The notes below the pieces were generated by a model. It was given only the letters and a program-made list of their open reading frames with translations, was not told where the DNA came from and ran no database searches. A stretch of 64,000 bases of DNA from Uranotaenia lowii (taxonomy: Eukaryota; Arthropoda; Insecta; Diptera; Culicidae): contig NC_073693.1 of the NCBI RefSeq assembly GCF_029784155.1, positions 285,482,875 through 285,546,874 on the forward strand, given 5' to 3'. The position numbers were made by a program, and so were the translations under genes. Positions 1 through 10,859 of the stretch are shown here, piece by piece (positions within the stretch are counted from its first letter, which is position 1; every line of letters starts with the position of its first letter).

Positions 1-350
1 GAACCATCAAAATTGTACATAGATCCAAATAAATGGGGCTTGGGATTAGCTTACCATTTTCTGTGTACACGTTTCGAAGGTTCCTTATCTTATATGGTCA
101 ATAACGGCGCCGGCCACGTCCTTACGGTTCATCGGGGAAAGGGAAGGATTGTTAGTTCGACTTCCGTTGCTACTAGAGACCGAATACACCTCTAAATCTC
201 CACGGTCGTCTCAGGAAAGGTGTTTGTTAGTGGGAAGGTAAAAAAGATCTGGATTCCCTTTGGGAAGGGATGTGATCAAAGCAAAGTAAAATATTTAATG
301 ATCATCACGTCGCACACTATAGAGTACATCGCGTTTTTATTTACAGCAAA
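1..350. other. unassigned sequence at left edge
   Basis: Somewhat more GC-rich than most of the window. I see no open frame with protein-like character, no terminal repeats and no RNA gene. It runs directly into the tandem repeat that follows. Confidence 0.4.
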
Positions 351-600
351 TACGTCCTTACGTGGCATTGTCATACACGAACAATGTACTTAGCACCGAT
401 GCAACTTACCGAATTTTACCGCGCGCTTATAACGAGAAGAGCAAAACGTCCTCGCGTGGCATGTCATACAAGTACAATGCATTTATCACCGGCGCAACTC
501 ACCGAAGATTATCGCTCGCTTAAAAAGAGGAGAGCAAGAACGACCTAACGAGCAAAAACGTCCTAACGCATTATGCAAACGGAGAGAAAAAGAGAAAAAA
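351..600. repeat. degenerate ~95-bp tandem repeat
   Basis: Two clear adjacent copies begin at about 352 and 446, both opening with ACGTCCT followed by CGTGGCA and TGTCATACA. A third partial copy begins near 539-558. A further diverged echo (ATTGCAATACACGTACGAA, then ATCACCGAACA) lies at about 800-870. The copies share ACCGAAGATTATCGC/ACCGAATTTTACCGC-like segments and a GAGAAGAGCAA/GAGGAGAGCAA 3' part. Function unknown. Confidence 0.6.
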
Positions 601-870
601 AAAAGCATACGATCGCGCCTCGCTTGCCTGATTTACTCTTTTCCCAAGCAACCGAACGGAGGAGTAAATCTCCATTGTTGCTCTCATGCAGCTTCTTCCT
701 TGCACTGAGAGAAAAAAAATTAACCGCATTAGAAATAATTAATATTGAAATCATTATACACGTATAAAACACTTTTATCGCGCGCTGTAAACCAAGAGAA
801 AACACGTTCAAACGCGGTATTGCAATACACGTACGAAATTAAACGCGGAAAAATTATCCATCACCGAACA

Positions 871-2614
871 CTGTACAAGCCTTCGATTTCACGGCCTATA
901 CTCTCCACCAGATGTCGTTAAGAACAAAAAAAAATCTTTTACACACCAGATATCGGTATGATAGTTTGAGAGATGTAACGCATTGTAACCCTTACTAATA
1001 AATGTAAGATCTTTTCTGAAGCTTTTGTAGCGCTATCTAGATTCATTTTTTCTGGTAGTTGTAACAAGAGGCCAAAACAAACGCTTCGTCATCGCATCAC
1101 CAATTGAGAAAATTTACGACCGAAAAATACATTTTACGCTCAGCCGCCGGTTATTTAATGTTAAACTCCATCATCTACACATAACAATTCACTTCACTCA
1201 CACTTTCCACAAACTTTCATCGTGAAAAATCATTACTAAAATCACAAAATCGAATTTAAAAACTTTAAATCAAAAACGCGTTTGTTTGGAATCAGTGTTC
1301 CCAACCTTCTCTATATCTTTCCTCAATCTGTTTCGGTTGAAAGAAATAACACTCCTATTTTTAATTCCCAATATTATCTTCCTGGACTGCCTTTATATTA
1401 TTGTTTTTCAAAATCGTAACATCTTTCTTCGACTACCCTAATTGAATTTCAAGTCTAATCGACAATAGACAAATCTACCAAAAAGCGTTGAAACGAGAAA
1501 GAATTATTGTTAACAGGAAACTGTCCAAAAAGCATTCTGATCCAATGAGCCTCAAGTTCTTGTAAAATGCTTGATTTAAGAATAAGCCTTCGAAATTCAA
1601 CAACCGCAAATGCACACTTACTAGAGCATTGGGGAGACGAATACTACTACCTTTACCTTGCCTAGTAACACATTGAACAGTTATTAACCCGTGACCCATT
1701 ACAGTCTAGGATAGGGAACACCTCTGAATCTACAGAATACCGGACCTGAAATATAAAACTTTATTAAACAAATTGTATGAAAAATTATATCAGGTCAAAC
1801 AATCATTACTGATCGGACCATATTGAACACTGGTAAGACGTTTGTTTAAAGCCGTGGGGCCAACACGTAGGTTCCGTTTCACTGGTGTTTATCAGTGATC
1901 CGTTCGTGTTAGCAAGATCTGGTGTGATACTCTCACTATTCGATTCTTTAAGATCTTGCGCGACAAGGCATACCCATTTATATCAAAGTGATATAAATGA
2001 GCCTCTTACCATGCCCACGGAGTGCGTGATTGGATAATCGTGCTAGACTTAAACTCTAAGGCTTATTTTTTTTTTAATTATTTTTGATTTTACATTTATT
2101 TAGGTTTTGAAAATACTAAATTATGCATAGGCTGCTTATAATCTAAGGATTCTTCTTTAATAAGTTTTTGCTCGTAAAGTATTGAATATCAGTAGTCCTT
2201 TAGCTCTGAGGCCTTCAAATAACGCATTCTACATGAGTAGGATTCAGTTATTGATTTTTTAAAACAAAATATGCGATTTTCTCATCCAAACCTGTAGTTG
2301 AAATTTACTCATGTAAACGTTACTAAAAAATTCTTCCAAAAGATGAAGAGTTTTGAACAAAAACGGAGGTTTTTAAACCCCAGGATTTGAGAAATTCAAA
2401 AATGACTGCTAATCGACTCCGTCTTATGCACGCTAACTTTTGGATACTCTTTAAAGACGTAAAATTGACCCGTTATCGAGAACCCCAGAAACTATCAAAT
2501 AACGGGTTCAATATTTCATCAAGTATGAATTTCCGACAGTAATTCTGAATTCACAACAAATAAAATATTTGTCAGCCTGTGAAAAAAAAAGTTTTTGACG
2601 ATTTTCTGTGATGT
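871..2614. other. AT-rich sequence without assignable features
   Basis: No coding frame, transposase remnant or terminal inverted repeat was recognised. The only local structure I note is a perfect 11-bp hairpin (CATTTATATCA, 3-nt loop, TGATATAAATG) at 1975-1999. It is too simple to interpret. Confidence 0.4.
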
Positions 2615-2678
2615 TAAAGGGTGTTCGGATTAAAAAGTGGTCTACATAAATTCGCCGTATTTTTTTAATTGTTCATAT

Positions 2679-3682
2679 AAAAGGTCGGGATTCAACCAGG
2701 CCGAACTGAACGCCAATTTGAAAAAAAAATGAATTATCTATTTCAGCGGATGCGAAACATGATAAACTACCTATCCAATGAAAATCAGAACATTTTCCCT
2801 ATTTTTTCTGATTTTATTAGAAAATTTCAATGTTGCAGACAGTAGAAATGCCAAAATGCGTTGCGCAAAAGTCACCTGAGAGCCACCTTTGAGGTAAAGA
2901 TAAAAAGCATGTTTTGGTCATGAAAACTGATTTTGTGCGAAATTAGCTTATGTGCGTTGATTTTTTTGATTCAAAATAGCTCTTTGGCTCGTCATGAACT
3001 AATATCTCATGAATAAAATGATAAAAAACGTTCCCGTGGCTAAAAACTTTATATAGTGGATTGTTAACATTTGTTATAATCTCGTTCAGCCAGACTGAAC
3101 CGAATCCTTTGAATTTTGTTTTCCAATTTACTTAAGAGGATGTTAGGATTTTTAACATTTAACGATAAAAGATGCTTTATTTTGTTGCTTACTGTCGTTC
3201 AGAACGCAACTGGTACGTTAAAATAACAGCTATTCCGCATTTCACTCTGGCTCCACTCTGGCTCATCGAAAAAAAAAACGTTTTTCAAGTTAATTTCTGA
3301 GCTGTTCGAAACGTATTTTGTTTTTACAAAAAAAAAGCATCACCCATACTCGTTGGATGTTGCTCGTAAAGCGCCTATAAGTAGATTCCTTCGTTTAAAA
3401 CAAGTAGCCCAGTCAAATGATAGTGCATGGCAATTTTCCAAGCATTTTTGTTCGACTACAGTGCAAACATAATGCTTTTATTCAGATTTCTGCTTAATGT
3501 GTAATCAGAAATCGATCAGTATAACCTCGACGGCTTTATAAGAGTCTAAATGTGATGGTAAAATGATTAAATGATATATCTGGTGAAATGGTATCAATTG
3601 GTAGGGCTGTGAATTTCGAACTCGATTTTTTCAAAATCAAGTTTATGGCGTTCAGTTCGGTCTGGTCGAATCCCGATCTAAA
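2679..3682. mobile_element. nested ~1-kb inverted-repeat element
   Basis: The left arm at about 2679-2721 contains GGTCGGGATTCAACCAGG then CCGAACTGAACGCCA. Its inverse lies at about 3634-3682 and reads, on the minus strand, GATCGGGATTCGACCAGA then CCGAACTGAACGCCA. The interior has no recognisable coding sequence. A palindromic echo, GTTCAGCCAGACTGAACC, occurs near 3085-3102. The sequence just outside the right arm, read inward, also begins GGGTGTTC like the host element's own end, so the exact boundary and any target duplication are unresolved. Confidence 0.55.
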
Positions 3683-3759
3683 AAACCTGAACACCCCTAA
3701 TTTGGTAGGTGTGTGTGTAGACTGATGTTTCTTTTTGGCTTTTGATATTAGGTCTTTAG

Positions 3760-4660
3760 TTTTCAAACTGGCGTCCAAGCAAGAGGAGCTAGGAATCAGA
3801 ATTTCGTACATGCGTCGTGACGCACGCACGCAGAAATAGCAAAATCATTGAATGTGGCGAAATCAACCGTCACCAATGAAATAAAAGTGTTCGGCGACCG
3901 TATTTCAACAACTAGGAAGCCGTAATCTGGAGGAAATCGAAATCCAGGAGCCGCAGTGGTGAACAGAAGAGTGGTTAGCGCTTTCAAGCGAAACTCCAAT
4001 CTCTCTGTTTGAGATGTCGCTAATAAGTTGGGAATATCGTCTTCAACCGAGCATGAAGTTTAAAAACGATACGAACTATCGAATTTTAAGAAGGTAGTGA
4101 CTGCAAATCGCGATGAAAAGCAAAACTGTACGGCAATGACAAGATCTTGGAACATTGTTGACAAAGTTTGATTGCGTGGTAATGGACGACGAAACCTACG
4201 CCAAGGCAGACTTCAGACAGCATCCGGGACAGAAGCATTTTACAGCAACCGGAAGGGGAAAGGTGGCAGACAATTTTAACCATATTAAACTTCAAAAGTT
4301 TGCTAAGAAGTATCTCGTTTGGCAAGCTATTTGTACCAGTTGCTTGAAAAGCTACATTTTTGTTGCAACTGGAACCTTCAACTAGAAAATTTACGTGAAA
4401 CAGTGTCTTCAAAAGCGTTTGCTGAAGAAACATGACTTGTTTTTGCGGTTTTGGGCAGATTTGGTATCCTGCCATTATGGAAAAAGGCTATGGCCCTCTG
4501 GTTGTGCCCAAGGATGAGAACCCTCCTAACACTCCAGAACTTCGCAGTTAGTTACGCAGAACATTAAGAAACCCCGAAAAAACTATTAGCAGCGAGAAGC
4601 AGTTCAAAGCAAACTGGCGTCCTGCGGCAAAGGAAGTGGATTAGGTGACTGTACAAAATC
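3760..4660 (+). pseudogene. DD37E-type mariner/Tc1 transposase remnant
   Basis: This would catalyse cut-and-paste DNA transposition in the nucleus, but it is broken. A helix-turn-helix-like segment is readable at 3830-3927 (AEIAKSLNVAKSTVTNEIKV), in a different frame from the catalytic part. The catalytic part, from 4155, contains CVVMDDETYAKADF, with the presumed first catalytic Asp at 4188-4190. It continues through KLQKFAKKYLVWQAIC to an in-frame TAG at 4383-4385. The same frame then continues to WADLVSCHY, with the second Asp at 4458-4460. The region that should carry the third acidic residue is missing: PELR runs straight into QLRRTLRNP-like sequence after 4540. The layout resembles insect DD37E transposases with the VMDDETYVKADF signature, recalled from family knowledge. 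Frameshift, stop and deletion together make activity impossible for this copy. Confidence 0.75.
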
Positions 4661-4847
4661 TATATACAGGGGTCAAACGAAAGGCTCGCTAATTCTGACT
4701 AGGTCAACCGGAATCTTAACTGAGCATTTTTTCCGTCTTTTTAACGTATTGAACTTCAAAATGAAAGATACATTGATTTTTTTAATAAACAAATACTCGA
4801 TTTAAACGCAATTTAGTCTGACCACTTTTTGATTTGAACACTCTTTA

Positions 4848-5344
4848 ATCAATTCTACTTTGGTTCAACAAACATGCGTTTTTGTTATTCGTCCGGAGAA
4901 ATAGTTCTTTGCCCTTTTTCGGATAAATTCTTATCTCGAGCCACCAATTATTGTTTGATAATAATTGAAAATCCAAACGCTGTAATTTTTTGAAATTTGA
5001 ATGCAACTTTATGAAGGATTAATCACCGTAATTTATATTTGTAGCTTTGATTTATCGGCCTTACCGGTGAAAAGTGATGTCCTTTTTAGTAGTAACATCT
5101 AAAGATTATGAAATTTTTTTATATATTTAGATGGATAGAAGAATAGATGAAATGAAAGACGGTGAAAATGAGCGGGTAGAATTTTTTTAGAAGCATTATC
5201 ATGTCAGATTTTTGTTCCTCACCGGCCTACTACTATGAAGTGGTAGATACAGATACATTTCATGTTTGCTGGAAAAGACTCGATCTCTCAAGCAAAATGA
5301 TGCATGACCACTACATTCAAGCGAAACAAGAAAAACATTTTAAG
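4848..5344. other. AT-rich spacer
   Basis: No feature recognised between the DD37E element and the SINE-like head. Confidence 0.4.
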
Positions 5345-5455
5345 GGATTTTATCCTTAGATAGTTTATCAAAGTAGTGAGAATCGAACTCATTGCAACAT
5401 CTCATCTCGGCTTGCCAATCCAATATTTTACCCAGTGCACCATGTGAGTCGGTTT
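5345..5455 (-). mobile_element. tRNA-derived SINE head (candidate)
   Basis: On the minus strand this reads like a tRNA. An A-box-like segment, CATGGTGCACTGGGTAAAA, is followed about 40 nt later by a B-box-like GAGTTCGATTCTC. An intact cloverleaf is not evident, and an unrelated AT-rich tail follows, so a SINE is more likely than a functional tRNA gene. Confidence 0.45.
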
Positions 5456-5459
5456 GTAA

Positions 5460-6355
5460 ACGAAAGTTTATTTTCATAGTCTTTCTGCCACCGCCGATTA
5501 CCAAAAAAACGCACTGAATAGGCCGTCCTTTGTCTTTGATGGGAAAGGGATGAGAATGGAAGGGAAACTGGGTGGAAATGGAAAACTAGAAACAATTTTC
5601 AATTACCGGGCGGTTTATATATTTACACACGCACAGCTCATCTTAGCTGGTGTTTTTTTTTGCCGTCGCACACAGAGGTAAAACATAAAAAGGCAATGAA
5701 AACTATTTTCTGCCAGAACTATGCATGTCTTCTCAAAAAATAACCAACATTTCAAGGGCTATAAAATGAACTTTTTGAAAATATGATTAAACCCTCTAGC
5801 CATGAGATAAAAGATTTTTTTTTAATATCCATTTAAGCTCTCCCAATCAATCCCCGCTTTCTCCCAATAAAAAAAGGCTGTTTTCTTCATCCAGTCGAAA
5901 AACCAAGCAAAAATTTGAACACATATTCTTGTTTCGGGGATTGTGGAGACCGAAATTCTTGATATAAATTTGAACAGGGGTAGAAAATGGTTCAACAGTG
6001 GCACAACGATTTTTAATTCATTTTTCTACTGTTTTTTTTTCTGTTTTAATTGGGTAGTGTTTTACTACATAGTGTTCGATATCTGGTACCTGTTCAATAA
6101 CTAGTGCTTCTACCCTATTAAAGTATTTTCGAGTCCAAGAAATGTATTTTTTTTGTGTTTCAAGACCCCGAGAGGGAGGTTTTCATACAATATTTTTGGA
6201 TCACTCAAAAGCTTATTATTTAAGTACAAAAGCAACGAGTATTTCAGTAGAATTTTTGTTCTATGTTTGTTTAAGGCTTCTTCCTCTATTAACTGATTCG
6301 ATAGGAAAGGGGAAGGAGAGCTCCTATACAATTTTTATGAATAACTCGAGTGCCA
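5460..6355. other. AT-rich spacer
   Basis: Short overlapping frames on both strands at 5822-6411 show no protein-like composition. I regard them as chance. The first recognisable unit of the following repeat begins near 6360. Confidence 0.35.
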
Positions 6356-6359
6356 ATCT

Positions 6360-7390
6360 TGCAGATGGAAACAAATTTAGAAGAGTATTTAAATACAAGA
6401 AATATTTCTAAGATGATTTGGAGATAGGAGGTTTGATAAATTTAAGGTTTTGATAAATTTAAGAGCTCATCAAATAAATTAACCAAATTATACAGGAGAG
6501 ATTAAAAAGGTACAAGAATCGATTCTATGGTTATTAAAAAATCCCCTCTTCATCTTCCAGTGGGGAATGAGTAAGGAGAAAAGAAGTTCCGCACAGTTTT
6601 GTATAGCTTTAGAACTTATCCAACATATTTGAGTACGAACAATGTTTCTATTTTTTTTAATGGAAAGATTCCATACAGTACGGAGCCGGAAATTATTTTT
6701 TATATGAGGATGGGGATTGTTCGTATTATGGTTTGAGACCCCTCCTTCTTACAGGAAGGGGGCCTCCTAAACAAATGACAAATGTTTGCATAATTCGAGA
6801 ACCGATCAAGCAAAGATACCAAATTTAACGTGGGAGGGCATTTGAGTACGAGAAATATTCCTTTGATTATTTTCCCTTCCCCCCTTTCTATCCTTTTTCT
6901 TTCCAGTGTGAAGATAGGAAGGGGGGAAGGAACCCTTATTGCATTTTTTTGCATAACTCAAAAACTAACAAAGGCTTAGTTGGACTTTGTTTGTTACAAA
7001 GCAAATGGAACCAAATTTGGCATGGGAGGATATTTGGGAACGAGGAATGTTTATATCAGTATTAGAGAACCCTTCCTCCTTGAATGAGGAAAGAGGAGAG
7101 GGCTTTCCCCTCTCACCATTTTTTACACATCTGTAGAACAAATCGAGCAAATGGAACCAAATTTGGCACGGGATGGTATTATGGTACGCTAAACGTTTAC
7201 CTAAATCTTTTGGAATACGAGAAATATTTCTATGATTATTTGAGACCCCCTCCTTCTTCCATAGGAAAGAAAGTAACGGAGGAGTGAGGCTCCCATACTA
7301 TTTTTGATGCATATCTCAAGAACAATTCGAGCAAATGGAAACAAAATTTAGCATCGAAAGGTATTTCAGGACAAAGAATGATGCCAGTTT
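6360..7390 (+). repeat. degenerate tandem family with CAAATTTGG core
   Basis: Five related units follow one another at irregular 145-190-bp spacing after a longer first gap. Each contains a core like AAATGGAACCAAATTTGGCA (near 6364, 6810, 7002, 7148 and 7332). The core is followed by a TATTTGGGTACGAGAAATATTTCTATGA-like segment and a C-rich stretch with its G-rich partner (CCCCTCCT ... AGGAAGGGG), then CATAACTC. The same family lies on the opposite strand at about 51730-52530. No coding capacity is evident. Confidence 0.65.
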
Positions 7391-7820
7391 GTTCTATTTA
7401 CATTTTTATGCGTTCATAAACATTTGTGGACCTTCTAAGTTCTAAAAAAATTCAAATTTTACGAAGAATAAAACAATATTTTTATAAGTTTTTCTTCCAA
7501 TCCCCCAATCAATGGGAGAGGGAGGGGGGTGTCTCCTATATAGCTTTCCTAGACGTGAAGAACACAGGAATTCATCTTTAATAAATAAGAGAGGTTTTAT
7601 GCATACCAACAATTTGAGACCCTCCCTTTTTTCAGCGTGGAGTAGCAAAGTAGACAAGTTTTTTCATAAATTTTATTAGACATCACTTATCATAGAAATA
7701 CAGTTGAATCTATATTTGTAGTTAAAAAAAAAATTATCTGAAAAAATGCGCAGTTGAATCCACTAAAGTTTATATTGACTCGAATAAACATTGATTTTAT
7801 TTTTTATTTTTTGAAACATA

Positions 7821-8920
7821 GGGGAGATGAGGGCATAATGGCCACCTTAAGGAAAATGCTTATTTAACCATAGAGAACAGCTGTAATATGTGAATTACAT
7901 CATTGTTTCGTGTTCAGGCACTCAAATAGTCTATTGCCTAATTGGATGAAACTTGAAAAAGTAGATAAAAAATGCATTTTAAAATTTTTTGCCGAAAGCT
8001 GAAAACCAGTCACTGAAGAGGCATAATGAGAAACCCCCCGAGGCAGTATGAGCACCATTAATGAAGATGTCGGAGAGGTAATCAGTAGGCTCGAGTTCGA
8101 TTCCTGGTGGAGGTGATTTTTTTTTTATTTATCATTCATGATCATGGTTGCACTAAACGGTGAGGCGTAGATTCATCAAACAAATCAATAACAAAATAAT
8201 CTAGGTCTGTTTGTAGAATTCAAAGAATTAACGCATGCTCATACATTATGTTTCTGGTGTTTTGTTTGACGGATGATGCTTTGATGCTATTAGCCGTATA
8301 ATGTAACAATAAAAAAAATCAATCATAAATGGTATGTGCAAAAAAAAAATCCTCTCGAACAGGAATCGAACTCGAGTCTACTGATTACCTCTCTGACACC
8401 TTACCAATAAGCCAAATCGACAAACGAAAAATGTCAAGCTGTAGCTCTTTTATTCAGTTGACTTTATTGAGTTGAATTCGCTGCTAGATTCCCCGGCAGA
8501 AAACGCTCATTATGCCTTCATTGATAGTGCTCTGTTCGCCTTCAGTGAACAAATTAAAGTAAAAACGCGTTTTAAAATTGATTAAAGTGAAAAATCAAAA
8601 ATTGTATGATGCTGAAAATTGAGAAACAATGTGTAGATCATGTTGCAGTACGTACATTTCAGATCAAGATGATTCAAAGGTCATAAAAGCTTATTTGGTG
8701 GTGCTCAAAAATTATAATATTTTCGTCACTTGAGAACCTAGCTGGTTGTTATTTAATAATTCTGTAAAGATGAAAAGGATATTTCTTTTTTGATCAAAAA
8801 TTAATACTATAGGTATTACGAAACAAGTCCTCATGAAAATTTGCTTAAGAAAATAGGTACTTATGTAGAAAAAAGGAGTGCTTATTATGCCCAGGGTGCT
8901 CGTTATGTCCTCATCTCCCC
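7821..8920 (+). mobile_element. foldback element with tRNA-like modules, copy 1
   Basis: Terminal inverted repeats begin GGGGAGATGAGGGCATAATG at the left and, read inward, GGGGAGATGAGGACATAACG at the right. TA dinucleotides lie at 7819-7820 and 8921-8922. Inside are two facing tRNA-like segments, each ending in a B-box-like AGTTCGATTCCTG and a run of T. The left one (about 8067-8104) is truncated; the right one lies on the minus strand at about 8350-8432. No transposase is present. Relative to the copy at 24837 it lacks about 130 bp of the left internal arm. Confidence 0.8.
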
Positions 8921-8922
8921 TA

Positions 8923-10859
8923 CGTTCAATAAAAAAAATGAATGCCTGGATCGATTTTTATGTAAACTGTCCAGCTTCTCACTGGTTCACATTATATCGT
9001 CAAATTTTGGTGTTAAAGTAATAAATTTGAAAAATTTTCAACATATGTTTTGAGCAATCAGTATCTATGATTCAAGTGCATGTTAAAAGTTCAAAATTTT
9101 TCAATCTTAAGTTGATACATTGAACAAGTTTGTGTGAAAATTTAAGGCAAAAAATTATCTGATTTTTATAAAAATTTAGCTGTATAATGTTCCGATTAAA
9201 CTTAACCTCAAATTTCCTACCCATCATAGCCCTCAACAACTTTCGTAATTCGTAAAAGTTTTGACAGCTGACTACAGAGCACCGCTCCATTCCATGCTTC
9301 TACATTGACTCGATTTTTGCGATCTCGCCATTTCTTCAACATTGGCAACAAAGATCACCCATTAATGGATCCCCCACGCTTTGTTCCCTTGAAAATCAAT
9401 AGCCCAACCTACTCGAGATCCATGAGTTCATGTCGTTTACCGTTTTTTCAATGAAAAGAAGTTTGAATGATCCAGCAACGGAATCGATCTTCAAGGAAAA
9501 AGTGATATGTATGTTAGGCTTCGGCTACTGTTTCAAAAAGAAGAAAGGAAACCCTACAATAAAACTTTAACAATGGAATTGCGGGACAAAAAGGTTATTG
9601 TTTGTTTTTCTTCTTCGATTTATAACGTTGTGGTGGTTGATAATCGGAGCTGGTATAAAGGGGGTGAGTGGAGGTGTTCCCATATTGAAAGGCCTTTTCC
9701 GTCGTTGGACAATCGACAACATTTCTGACTTCAGATATCCACCACGTGGACCACACTAGCGAACAACGATTGATTTATTGATGATCGTTGATTGTTAAAA
9801 TAAGATTGGCAGCTGAGATTTGAGTGATGGATTGAGCTCGCAAAAAATTGATCTTACATCCGATGTATTCCCGAAGATGATTTGTGCTAATTCAGAGATG
9901 TTTTTGGGCGAGCTCTAAGTTTTAAATGTCGAAGGTAAGTTCAAAATATACTAATATTTAGGGGAAGGATGAAAATAAAACAAAATGAAAATTGTATGAC
10001 TTCATTTGTAAAACTTGTCAAAACTCGCATAAATATTTCTCGTCAAATTGAGCAATTTATCAACATCTTACTCATATATTCACTTTTAGAGATCTTCAAG
10101 ACACATCTCCGCCTACAAATCGCGTTAAACTGTAGGTCTACTCGTAGTTCGGTAGCAGTGCCGATTTTCTGTCCTAGCCGCCGCGGTCGTTCTTTCTTCC
10201 TTAAGCGTTTCGTGTAAAAACTCATCTTATCTTTTGGAAGCCATCTTCCGCGATGCTTATAGGCTCTTGACAGTTGTTGGCAGCTATGTTGCAAACTGAA
10301 TGGAACAGAAGTCGGTGGATGGTGTTTGGAGGCAAATCGGCTGAATGGCTGCTATTTATGCTAATTTGCCCAACATCGGGAAACGAGATCAAGATCATCA
10401 ATGGGGCACCATCGTTCGGGCGGAAAATGTCGGCGATGATCCCAAAGGAGGAAAAACGAAAGCGACCGGGCGCCTCAGTAGATTTACATAAAAAGATGCT
10501 GATATGGAGCGGCAGATGGAGTCGTTTATTTTCAAACGAATTTTCAACAAAAAAATAAAACGGCACGGGAGTGTTATGAGAATCATGAATTGAAATTAAA
10601 CAATGTGAATTATTGTGATCCATTTCTTCAAGAGTTCAATCAAGTCTTAATATTGAGCAATGATTTTAATTCCATATACGATCAAAACTAATGCTTTGAA
10701 ACTTAAAAACTCCTAGCTATAGAAGAATATATCACAATTTTTCTTTTCTATTTTCATCAAACAAAAGCTTAAAGTTACGATAAAAAAGATTATTTGAAAA
10801 AATCCAAAAAATTAAAATATCAGAGATTTCCAAGGAACCGAACAGAAGAAATAACGAAA
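8923..10859. other. apparently unique sequence with two GC-richer islands
   Basis: The stretches 9290-9760 and 10120-10560 are richer in G+C than their surroundings and show no repeat structure. Overlapping frames on both strands (for example 10222-10623 minus, 133 codons) match no protein I recognise and are probably permitted by low stop density. Conserved non-coding DNA is possible but cannot be judged from one sequence. Confidence 0.35.

Larger units (their letters stand above)
2617..4845 (+). mobile_element. Tc1/mariner-superfamily DD37E-type element, inactive
   Basis: The termini match as inverted repeats. The left end reads AAGGGTGTTCGGATTAAAAA with GTGGTC following. The right end, read inward, is AAGAGTGTTCAAATCAAAAA with GTGGTC following. 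TA dinucleotides flank both ends (2615-2616, 4846-4847), as expected for IS630-Tc1-mariner target duplication. At 2.2 kb it is longer than the usual 1.3 kb. The excess is explained by a nested inverted-repeat insertion at about 2679-3682, upstream of the transposase remnant. Confidence 0.75.

Noticed and set aside
4155..4385. 76-codon frame as an independent gene
   Set aside because: It is one in-frame piece of the DD37E transposase pseudogene.
10222..10623. 133-codon minus-strand frame
   Set aside because: The plus strand is also open over much of it, no splice context or recognisable motif is present, and composition does not look protein-like.
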